A stretch of DNA of 64,000 nucleotides from Variovorax paradoxus (GTDB lineage: Bacteria > Pseudomonadota > Gammaproteobacteria > Burkholderiales > Burkholderiaceae_C): NCBI RefSeq assembly GCF_018614955.1, contig NZ_JAGGNV010000001.1, positions 62,001-126,000 on the forward strand, read 5' to 3'. The notes under the pieces are model-generated. The model saw nothing but the letters and a program-made list of their open reading frames with translations. It had not been told where the DNA came from and made no database searches. A program made the position numbers and the translations under genes. Shown here in pieces: positions 35,471-42,884 of the stretch; position 1 is the first letter of the stretch, and every line of letters starts with the position of its first letter.

Positions 35471-35701
35471 TCAGGCGCCCGACGCTCCCGCACGCGCCGA
35501 CTGCACTGTCGCCATCGTGAACGAGAGCGCAGCCAGCACCCCCATCACCGTGCGCAGGTGGTTCCACCGAACCCAGGGCCCCGCGTAAGCCGGCCACTGC
35601 ACCGCCGAGGTCGAGAAGGCGAAGAGCAGCCTAGCGATGACGGCCGAGCCGACGGCGGCGAGCACGGTGAGGGGGAGCATGAGCGCGTTCAGGGTTCCCA
35701 T
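35471..35701 (-). CDS. Short membrane protein, resembles DUF1772 C-terminus
   Basis: A 76-residue protein with two hydrophobic helices (LMLPLTVLAAVGSAVIARLLF and HLRTVMGVLAALSFTMATV). PWVRWNHLRTVMGVLAALSF resembles the C-terminal part of DUF1772/anthrone-oxygenase-like proteins, which are normally near 150 residues. So it may be a shortened copy or a separate small protein. AGAAGG precedes ATG 35701. Confidence 0.45.
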   Translation of the reverse strand: MGTLNALMLPLTVLAAVGSAVIARLLFAFSTSAVQWPAYAGPWVRWNHLRTVMGVLAALSFTMATVQSARAGASGA

Positions 35702-35896
35702 GTCGTTTGCCTTCTGCAGGTGCGTTCCTGGAATTGCGAAGGCCGCTATTGGGCCCTGGCGGCGCGCGGATTTCAATCACGCCGCGTCCCGGTCTCGTGC
35801 TCCGTCGTCCAGCTTGGGACAGCGTGCGCATGTCGCCAATCTCCAAGACGAGCGCTGCGCGCCTGCCCGACACTGGCCACACCGCTCGGGAAGCCC

Positions 35897-37018
35897 ATGC
35901 ATAGCACCTCCTCCGCCATCCTCGCCCAGGCCAGCGACATCGACGCGCCGATCGCGCGGCAAGGCTACGTGGACGCCTTTCGCGGCCTCCTGATCGCGCA
36001 CATGGCGCTGGACCACGCCTCGCTGATGTTCAACGCCGGCCGGGCCGGCGAAGAGCTGGCCGCGGCCGCGGCGCCCGTGCCCGGCGACCTGCTGCAGTTC
36101 CTGACGCGCTTCACGGGCGTGCCGGTCGCGCCCGCCTTCTTCTTCATGGCCGGCTTCATGGTGGCGCTGACCTGCGCCGCGCGCGAGCAGCGCGGCCTGC
36201 CGCATGCCGAGGTGACCCGGCGGCTGATCGTGCGCGGCCTGGTGCTGATCGCGGTGGACGCGCTCGTCATGGGCCTGCCGCGCGCCGCCATGGGCTTCTA
36301 TTCCTTCGTGGTGCTCAGTTCGATCGGCGCGGTCATCATCCTCCTCGCGCTCGTGCGCGACGCGCCGGGCAAGCTGCTGCTGGCGGCGGCGATCGCGGTG
36401 CTGGCGCTGCACCCGCTGCTCGACGTGTCGGCGCTGCCGCTGCCCTTGCGGGCGGTGCTCTACGAGCCGGTTCGAAGCGGCGCGTTTCGTTCGCTCTACC
36501 CGGTGATCCCCTGGGCCGCGATCGCCGTCGTGGGCTTCGTCGTTGGCCGCGACGCGCTGCACCGCCGGCAGCCGGCGCGGTTCTGGCTCGGGCTGGCGGG
36601 CGTCTGCCTGGCGCTGTTTTTCGCGATCCGCCTGGCCGGCGGCTATGGCAATGCCTACGCGTACACGAAGGTCGCCAGCCTCGCGTTCTGGACCTTCGCC
36701 AAGTACCCGCCGGACCTGCCCTTCCTCGCCTGGTCTTTCGCCGCGACCTTCGCGGGCCTGGCCGTGCTGTGGCGGGTCACGCGCAGCGGCGTGCCCGTGT
36801 GGCTGCGTCCGTTCGTGGTCTTCGGCCGGGTGCCGTTCTTCTTCTACGTCGTCCATTTCTACGTGCTGGGCCTGGCCGCGGCCGCTGTGCACACGAAGTG
36901 GGGACTGGCGCAAACCTACCTGATCTGGCTGCTGCTGCTGGCCCTCATGCTTTGGCCCTGCGCCTGGTACTACCGCAAGAAGCGGGAGCGGCCGAACTGG
37001 ATCACACGCTACGTCTGA
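35897..37018 (+). CDS. DUF1624-type acyltransferase-like membrane protein
   Basis: A 373-residue inner-membrane protein with about ten helices. YVDAFRGLLIAHMALDHASL at the N-terminus is the R-G-L / DH pattern of the DUF1624 and heparan-alpha-glucosaminide acetyltransferase-like families (YeiB relatives), in which the Asp-His face the membrane active site. Late GRVPFFFYVVHFYVLGLAA is another family mark. It may move an acyl group across the membrane. Its last 10 bases overlap the convergent AI-2E gene. Confidence 0.82.
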   Translation: MHSTSSAILAQASDIDAPIARQGYVDAFRGLLIAHMALDHASLMFNAGRAGEELAAAAAPVPGDLLQFLTRFTGVPVAPAFFFMAGFMVALTCAAREQRGLPHAEVTRRLIVRGLVLIAVDALVMGLPRAAMGFYSFVVLSSIGAVIILLALVRDAPGKLLLAAAIAVLALHPLLDVSALPLPLRAVLYEPVRSGAFRSLYPVIPWAAIAVVGFVVGRDALHRRQPARFWLGLAGVCLALFFAIRLAGGYGNAYAYTKVASLAFWTFAKYPPDLPFLAWSFAATFAGLAVLWRVTRSGVPVWLRPFVVFGRVPFFFYVVHFYVLGLAAAAVHTKWGLAQTYLIWLLLLALMLWPCAWYYRKKRERPNWITRYV

Positions 37019-38076
37019 CCCTCTACCGCTTCGGCATCCCGCAGCCAGTTGTCGATCAGCGTGTATGACACCGCCAGCATCACCGGCCCCACGAAGATGC
37101 CGACCAGCCCGAAGCCGAGCAGCCCGCCGATCACGCCCGCGAAGATCAGCACCAGCGGCAGATCGGCGCCGCGCCGGATCAGCACCGGACGCAGAAAGTT
37201 GTCCATCGTGCCGACGATCACCGTCCATACCAGGAGGAAGATGCCCCAGCCGGTCGATCCGCTCCAGAAGACCCAGATCACCGCCGGCGCCAGCACCAGC
37301 GTCGGCCCGACCTGCACGATGCACAGCATGAACATCACGGCCGTGAGCAGCGCCGCGAAAGGCACGCCGGCAATCGCCAGGCCGATGCCGCCCGCCACCG
37401 CCTGGACGAAGGCCGTCACGCCCACCCCCAGCGCCACGCCGCGGATCGCCTTGCCGGCCAGCACCACGGCATCTTCCCCGCGCTGGCCGCCGAGCTTGTG
37501 GCCGAAGCGCCGGACCACCGCCGCCGCCGATTCGCCGCCCGCGTACATCATCGCGGCGATGACGACCGTGAGCAGGAACTGCAAGGTCAGCGCGCCCAGG
37601 ACGCCGGCCTGCGAGAACAGCCATCCGGTGACTTGCCGCATATAAGGCGTCACCTTCGCCTCCAGGCCCGCTACGCCCGAGGCCACGAGATCGTTCCAGG
37701 CGATGGTCAGCCGCGGTCCGACGATGGGCAGGCGATCCACCCAGCCGGGCAACTGCGGCGGGCCCCGGCTGATCAGCAGCCTGATCCATGCGACGACTTC
37801 TTCCGCGTTGGCGGCGATGGTCGAGATCGCCAAGGTCAGCGGCAGCACGAACAGCAGCAGCAGGATCAGCACCATCGCGAGCACCGCCAGGCTGCGGCGC
37901 CTCCACAGCCGCGCCTGGATCCACAGGAAGGCCGGCCAGGTCGCTACCACCACCATCGCGGCCCAGATCGTCGCGCCCAGGAAGGGGCGCAGGATCCAGA
38001 GCGAAGAGCCGATGAGCAGCACCAGGGTCAGGACGCCGAAGGTGGTCTTGGCGAGGTCGGGGCGGGGTTCGGACAT
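37009..38076 (-). CDS. AI-2E family transporter
   Basis: A 355-residue membrane protein of the AI-2E (YdiK/TqsA/PerM) family. It has an N-terminal pair of helices, a soluble amphipathic region (about 90-150, PQLPGWVDRLPIVGPRL), and a C-terminal block with LTLQFLLTVVIAAMMYAGGE, GVTAFVQAVAGGIGLAIAGVPFA, and DNFLRPVLIRRGADLPL, the family signature. Members export small molecules or Na+/Li+; substrate unknown here. Confidence 0.88.
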   Translation of the reverse strand: MSEPRPDLAKTTFGVLTLVLLIGSSLWILRPFLGATIWAAMVVVATWPAFLWIQARLWRRRSLAVLAMVLILLLLFVLPLTLAISTIAANAEEVVAWIRLLISRGPPQLPGWVDRLPIVGPRLTIAWNDLVASGVAGLEAKVTPYMRQVTGWLFSQAGVLGALTLQFLLTVVIAAMMYAGGESAAAVVRRFGHKLGGQRGEDAVVLAGKAIRGVALGVGVTAFVQAVAGGIGLAIAGVPFAALLTAVMFMLCIVQVGPTLVLAPAVIWVFWSGSTGWGIFLLVWTVIVGTMDNFLRPVLIRRGADLPLVLIFAGVIGGLLGFGLVGIFVGPVMLAVSYTLIDNWLRDAEAVEGQT

Positions 38077-38277
38077 GGCGGGCGAGGGGCTGGGTGAGAG
38101 TGACCCGCAGTGTGCGCGAAGTGGCACTGATCGGGCGCCTGGCGCGCTCTGGCGCCTCCCTGTCGGCCTGGCGGCATTTCGCGCGTAGGCGAATGCGCGT
38201 ACGTCGCGCAGTGACGGCCAGGGGTGCGGAAACCGTGGCACATTCCCACGGTGATTTCGCCCCGGAGCCGGCAGCCC

Positions 38278-39327
38278 ATGAACTATCCGAGATACGCCAC
38301 CACGGTGATTGGCGCGCACAGCGTGCCGGACTGGTACGAGGCCCTTGACCGTCTCGTCGCCGTGGGACAGCTGGCAATGGGCACGATGGCCGACGCCCAG
38401 TACCGCTGCACGCAGGCGGCGGTTCTCGATCAGGAGCTCGCCGCGATCGATGTGGTCACCGGCGGCGAGATGCACCGGCGCACCCACAACCGGCACTCGC
38501 CGCCCAATGCGATGCTCAACCACTTCTGGCAGAAGATCCCCGCATTCCAGGGCGCCACGCGACCCAAGCCGATCACGCAGCACGATCCGGACGTGTTCCA
38601 TCCGGCGGCGACCTGCCGGACCGCGATCGGCCACGCCATCGACCTGGGCTTGGTCGACGAGTTCCTGATGGTCTCCGCGCTCACGCAGAAGCCGGTCAAG
38701 ATCACGATGACCGGGCCGCTGATGCTCGCGAGGGTGGCCTACGACGAGCACTACGGCGACCTCGGCGCGATGATGCTCGACCTCGGCAAGCTGCTCAACC
38801 ACAACTTCAGGCTGCTGGCGGAGGCCGGCTGCAAGTACATCCAGATCGACGAACCCCTGTTCACCGTTGCGGACGAAGCCGAGGTGGATGCGGCGATCAC
38901 CGCCATCAATGTTGCGATCGAAGGGCTGCCGGCGGACATCCACATCTCGGTGCATGTCTGCCAGGGCAACTACGCAGTGGGCAAGGAGTACGACGGGCAG
39001 ATCGGCCACCGCTACTTCGACCATGGCCGCTACAAGGCGGACAAGATCTGCACCATCGAATGCGCTTCCCTGCTGGTGGAGCACGACATGATGTATCACT
39101 ACGAAGGCCTGGCGGGCGACAAGCAGATCGGCGTCGGCGCGGTCGACGTGCAGGATCCCAAGGTGGAGACCGGCGAGCTGGTCGCGCAGCGCATCCTGGC
39201 CTACCCATGGCTGGCGCCTGAGCAGACGATCATCACCAGCTCCTGCGGAATGAACCACCTGCCCCGCAAGACCGCGTTCGGAAAGCTGAAGGCGATGACC
39301 GAGGCCAAGCGGGTGCTGGGGGGCTGA
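38278..39327 (+). CDS. MetE C-terminal-like protein (methionine synthase II family)
   Basis: A 349-residue protein with the beta-barrel of the vitamin B12-independent methionine synthase C-terminal domain. It lacks the N-terminal half of MetE (full enzyme about 760 residues). Zinc-ligand-like segments are HISVHVCQGNY and SSCGMNHLPRKTAFGKLKAM (ends SSCGMNH and FGKLKAM), with YIQIDEPLF and VDVQDPKVE between. Such short homologues act on other thiol or methyl donors. Its stop (TGA) shares a base with the ATG of the sensor kinase, so the two are translationally coupled. Confidence 0.85.
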   Translation: MNYPRYATTVIGAHSVPDWYEALDRLVAVGQLAMGTMADAQYRCTQAAVLDQELAAIDVVTGGEMHRRTHNRHSPPNAMLNHFWQKIPAFQGATRPKPITQHDPDVFHPAATCRTAIGHAIDLGLVDEFLMVSALTQKPVKITMTGPLMLARVAYDEHYGDLGAMMLDLGKLLNHNFRLLAEAGCKYIQIDEPLFTVADEAEVDAAITAINVAIEGLPADIHISVHVCQGNYAVGKEYDGQIGHRYFDHGRYKADKICTIECASLLVEHDMMYHYEGLAGDKQIGVGAVDVQDPKVETGELVAQRILAYPWLAPEQTIITSSCGMNHLPRKTAFGKLKAMTEAKRVLGG

Positions 39328-41027
39328 TGGGTCGGCCCGAGCCAGCATCCTCGGCGGAAGCCGGCCTCGAGGCCAGGCTTCGCGAAACCGAGGAGCTGCT
39401 CGCGTACGCGCAGGAGGCGGGCCGGCTGGGCATCTTCGAGTGGCATATTCCCAGCGGGGCGGTGCATCTGTCTCCACGCTTCCTCTCCCTCTATGGGCTG
39501 GACCGCTTCGACGGCAGGTACGAAACCTGGCACGAATGCATCTTTCGCGAAGACCGCATCCGGGTTGCGAACCTGATCGAGGAGGCCCTCGCCGAAGGCG
39601 CCCGCGAGATCAACACCGAGTTCCGCATCAGCAGGGGCACCGATGACACCATGCGCTGGATCGAGGCCAGGTACATGGTTTTCTACGACGACGAGAGGCG
39701 AGCGCGCCGCGCCGTCGGCATCAATGTCGACGTGACCGAGCAGAAGCGCGCCATCGTCCAGCTGCGCGCCTTCACCGAAAGCCTGGAAGACCGCGTGCGG
39801 GAGCGGACGCGAGAGCTGGAGGCCGAGTTCCTCGCAAGACAGAAGGCCGAGGAGTCGCTGCGCCAATCGCAAAAGATGGACGCGGTCGGTCGCCTGACGG
39901 GCGGCATCGCCCATGACTTCAACAACCTGCTGACGATCATCCTCGGCGGACTGGAAGTCATCGGGCGCCATGCGGCCAACCTGCCGCCGTCGCCCGCCAT
40001 CGTGCGTATCGGCAAGGCGCGCGGGATGGCCGTGCAAGGCGCCCGGCGAGCCGCGTCCCTGGTCAGCCGGCTCATGGCCTTCTCGCGCCAGCAACCGCTC
40101 GCGCCCAGGCCCGTCGATGCCAACAAGCTGGTGGCGGGCATGTCGGACATGCTGCGCCGGACGCTGGGGGAGCCCGTCTCGCTGGAGACCGTGCTCGCAG
40201 GCGAGCTGTGGTCGACCTTCGCCGACGAGAACCAGCTCGAAAGCGCGATCCTCAATCTCGCCATCAACGCGCGGGACGCGATGCCCGAGGGCGGCAAGCT
40301 GACGATCGAGACCGCGAACTGCCATCTGGACGAGGCTTACGTCGGCTCGCTCACCGAGCCGGTGGCAGCGGGCCAGTACGTCCAGATCGCGGTGACCGAC
40401 ACCGGCGTGGGCATGAGCGCCGCCACCGTGGAACGGGCCTTCGAGCCCTTCTTCACGACGAAGGAGGTCGGCAAGGGTACCGGCCTTGGCCTGAGCCAGG
40501 TCTACGGCTTCGTGCGGCAATCCTCAGGCCACATCAGGATCTACAGCGAACCCGGGGAAGGAACGACGGTCAAGATCTACCTTCCGCGGCTCTTCGGCGC
40601 CGTCGAGAACCCGGCCGTCGTCGCCGCTGCATCCAGCAGAATCGCCCCCACCGCGATCGGCTCCGAATGCATATTGGTCGTGGAAGACGACGAGGCGCTC
40701 AGAAGCTATGCCACGGAGATCCTGCGCGAGCTCGGCTACCGCGTGCTGGCCGCCACGAACGGCGAATCTGCGCTCAAGCTCCTGGAGGCGCATTCCGACA
40801 TTGCGCTCCTGTTCACCGACGTGGTGATGCCCGGCAGCCTCAACGGGCGCCAGCTGGCCGACCTCGCAGCCGCGCGCAGACCGGAGATCAAGATCCTGTT
40901 CACGACCGGCTACACGCGCAATGCCATCATCCACCACGGGCGGCTGGATCCCGGCATCCACCTGATCACCAAGCCCTATTCGTTCGAAGACCTGGCGCTG
41001 CAGGTCAGGCTTCTGCTGGATTCCTAG
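39327..41027 (+). CDS. PAS-hybrid sensor histidine kinase
   Basis: A 566-residue soluble kinase. An N-terminal PAS/PAC domain (about 30-140) ends with the PAC mark GINVDVTEQKRAI. Then comes a coiled linker, an H-box with His196 (GGIAHDFNNLLTII), and a HATPase domain (NLAINARDAMP, DTGVGMS, GTGLGLSQVYGFVRQSSG). It ends with a receiver domain (ILVVEDDEAL ... LLFTDVVMPG). No transmembrane segment. As the PAS could bind a small ligand, the coupled MetE-like enzyme may be functionally related. No dedicated output regulator is adjacent. Confidence 0.9.
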   Translation: MGRPEPASSAEAGLEARLRETEELLAYAQEAGRLGIFEWHIPSGAVHLSPRFLSLYGLDRFDGRYETWHECIFREDRIRVANLIEEALAEGAREINTEFRISRGTDDTMRWIEARYMVFYDDERRARRAVGINVDVTEQKRAIVQLRAFTESLEDRVRERTRELEAEFLARQKAEESLRQSQKMDAVGRLTGGIAHDFNNLLTIILGGLEVIGRHAANLPPSPAIVRIGKARGMAVQGARRAASLVSRLMAFSRQQPLAPRPVDANKLVAGMSDMLRRTLGEPVSLETVLAGELWSTFADENQLESAILNLAINARDAMPEGGKLTIETANCHLDEAYVGSLTEPVAAGQYVQIAVTDTGVGMSAATVERAFEPFFTTKEVGKGTGLGLSQVYGFVRQSSGHIRIYSEPGEGTTVKIYLPRLFGAVENPAVVAAASSRIAPTAIGSECILVVEDDEALRSYATEILRELGYRVLAATNGESALKLLEAHSDIALLFTDVVMPGSLNGRQLADLAAARRPEIKILFTTGYTRNAIIHHGRLDPGIHLITKPYSFEDLALQVRLLLDS

Positions 41028-41127
41028 GACATTCAGTTCACCACAGCGTTCCGCGCCTATTCACCTCGGCGCCAAAAAATGGCATGCTGCCCCTCCTTCC
41101 TTCCTTCGTTCGCCTGGAGGCAATCCC

Positions 41128-42027
41128 ATGGCTGCTCGTTCCATAGCGTCGCTGTCGCTCGGCTTCGGCTTGGTGTCGATCCCCGTCAAGCTGTATTCGG
41201 CGACGGAGAGCTCGGCGACCGTCCGCTTCAACCTGCTGTCGAAGGACGGCTCGCGCGTGAAGCAGCAATACATCTCCGAGAAAGACCAGACGGTCGTGCC
41301 GCGCACCGAGATGGTCAAGGGCTACGAGTTCGAGAAGGACCGCTACGTCATCTTCGCGCCCGAGGAGCTCAAGGCGCTGGAGGAGGGCGGCAGCCATGTG
41401 ATCGACATCGTGTCCTTCATCCCCGAGCAGGCGGTGGACCCGCTCTACTACGACAAGGCCTACTTCCTCGCGCCCGACAAGCGCGGCGGCAAGCCCTACA
41501 ACCTGCTGAAGGCCGCCATGCAGGAGAGCGGACGCTGCGCGCTGGCGCGCTGGGCCTGGAAGTCCAAGCAGTACGTGGTGCAGGTGCGCGCCAACGACGA
41601 CGGCCTGGTGCTCCAGCAGCTGCTCTTTGCCGACGAGGTCCGGTCGATGAAAGACCTGGAGATCGAGCAGCTCTCGCCGCCTTCGGCCGCCGAGCTCAAG
41701 CTGGCGCTGCAGCTCATCGAGCAGATTTCCGCCGATGACTACGATCCCGCGCTCTTCGAGGACGAAGAGAAGAAGCGCATCCTGGCCGCGATCGACGCCA
41801 AGATCGCCGGCCAGGAAGTGGTGGCGGTCGAGCATCCGGAAGATGCCGCCGCCGGCGCCCAGGTCATCGATCTCACCGAAATGCTGCGCGCGAGCCTCGG
41901 CCGCGCCGTCAAGCCCGGCGCGAAGCAGCCCGCACCCGCAGTCGAAAGCAAGGGCGCAAAGCGTGCCCCCCGGGCGGCAAAGGTGGCCGAGGCCGCGCCG
42001 CCGGCGCGCGCGCGCATGAAGAAGTGA
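41128..42027 (+). CDS. ku: Non-homologous end joining protein Ku
   Basis: A 299-residue homodimeric DNA-end-binding protein. The beta-barrel core starts MAARSIASLSLGFGLVSIPVKLYSA and continues with VKGYEFEKDRYVIFAPEELKAL, DPLYYDKAYFLAPDK and SPPSAAELKLALQLIEQIS. The C-terminal tail (about 255-299) is lysine/arginine/alanine-rich, typical of bacterial Ku that recruits LigD. It is followed by a MerR/TPR gene (4-base overlap) and ligD, forming a repair operon. Confidence 0.95.
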   Translation: MAARSIASLSLGFGLVSIPVKLYSATESSATVRFNLLSKDGSRVKQQYISEKDQTVVPRTEMVKGYEFEKDRYVIFAPEELKALEEGGSHVIDIVSFIPEQAVDPLYYDKAYFLAPDKRGGKPYNLLKAAMQESGRCALARWAWKSKQYVVQVRANDDGLVLQQLLFADEVRSMKDLEIEQLSPPSAAELKLALQLIEQISADDYDPALFEDEEKKRILAAIDAKIAGQEVVAVEHPEDAAAGAQVIDLTEMLRASLGRAVKPGAKQPAPAVESKGAKRAPRAAKVAEAAPPARARMKK

Positions 42028-42878
42028 CGAACGGCGCCCCGCTGGCAAGCACGCACCCTTACACCTTGCGCGGCGTCCGGCAGATGCTGGGCCTGACGCG
42101 GCATGCCATCTCGAAGCTGATCGAGCTCGGATTCGTCGACCCCTCGCGCGGACCCGGGCGCGCCTTGCGCTTTTCGTTTCGCGACGTCGTGCTGCTGCGC
42201 TCGGCGCACGACCTGCGCGTGGCGCGCATTCCCACGCGGCAGATCCTGCGCTCGCTGCGTCGGCTCAAGGACACGCTGCCGCCCGAAGTGCCGGTTAACG
42301 GCCTGCGCATCACGGCCGCCGGCGACCGCATCACGGTGCGCGAAGAGAACGCGCAATGGGAGCCCGACACGGGCCAGCTCGTGATGGACTTCAGCGTGGC
42401 GCCGGCGACCGGCTCGGTGAGCTTCATCTCCCAGCGCGCCCCCGAGCCGGCGACGCCCGAGTCCGACGACCTCGAAGCCCTCTTCGAAACGGCGGAAGAA
42501 CTGGAAGCCTCCGACCCCACCGCCGCCGAAGACACCTACCGCCTCATCCTCGAGCAGGACCCGGCCCACGCCCACGCCTACCTGAACCTCGGCTTCATGC
42601 TGTGCGAGGCCGGCCGTTGCCGCGAGGCCGTGTCGCTCTACGACGAGGGCATCGCGCATTGCCCCGACGACCCGCTGATGCACTACAACCGCGCCGTCGC
42701 GCTCGAAGACCTGGGCCGCGTGGCGGCCGCGCTCGCGAGCTACGAGGAGTGCCTGCGCCTGCAGCCCGACCTTGCCGACGCGCACCAGAACGCCGCGCTG
42801 CTCTATGCCCAGGCCGGACAGAAGCAGATGGCCATCCGCCACTTCAGCGCATTCCGGCGGCTGCAGCCGCGGGCGTAG
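42024..42878 (+). CDS. MerR-type HTH / TPR protein of the end-joining operon
   Basis: A 284-residue protein. The N-terminal 75 residues form a MerR-like winged helix (YTLRGVRQMLGLTRHAISKLIELGFVDPSRGPGRALRFSFRDVVLL; ends YTLRGVRQML and FRDVVLLRSA). The C-terminal half has three or four TPRs (AHAYLNLGFMLCEAGRCREAVSLYDEGI, LMHYNRAVALEDLGRVAAALASYEECLRLQP, ADAHQNAALLYAQAGQKQMAIRHF). GTG start overlaps the ku stop; ligD starts 6 bases after the end. No metal-binding Cys. It may regulate the operon or act as an adaptor. Confidence 0.83.
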   Translation: MTNGAPLASTHPYTLRGVRQMLGLTRHAISKLIELGFVDPSRGPGRALRFSFRDVVLLRSAHDLRVARIPTRQILRSLRRLKDTLPPEVPVNGLRITAAGDRITVREENAQWEPDTGQLVMDFSVAPATGSVSFISQRAPEPATPESDDLEALFETAEELEASDPTAAEDTYRLILEQDPAHAHAYLNLGFMLCEAGRCREAVSLYDEGIAHCPDDPLMHYNRAVALEDLGRVAAALASYEECLRLQPDLADAHQNAALLYAQAGQKQMAIRHFSAFRRLQPRA

Positions 42879-42884
42879 CCTGCG

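Noticed and set aside
35777..38377. An 866-codon minus-strand frame
   Set aside because: Shadow of the DUF1624 gene and of another frame of the AI-2E gene; composition is not protein-like.
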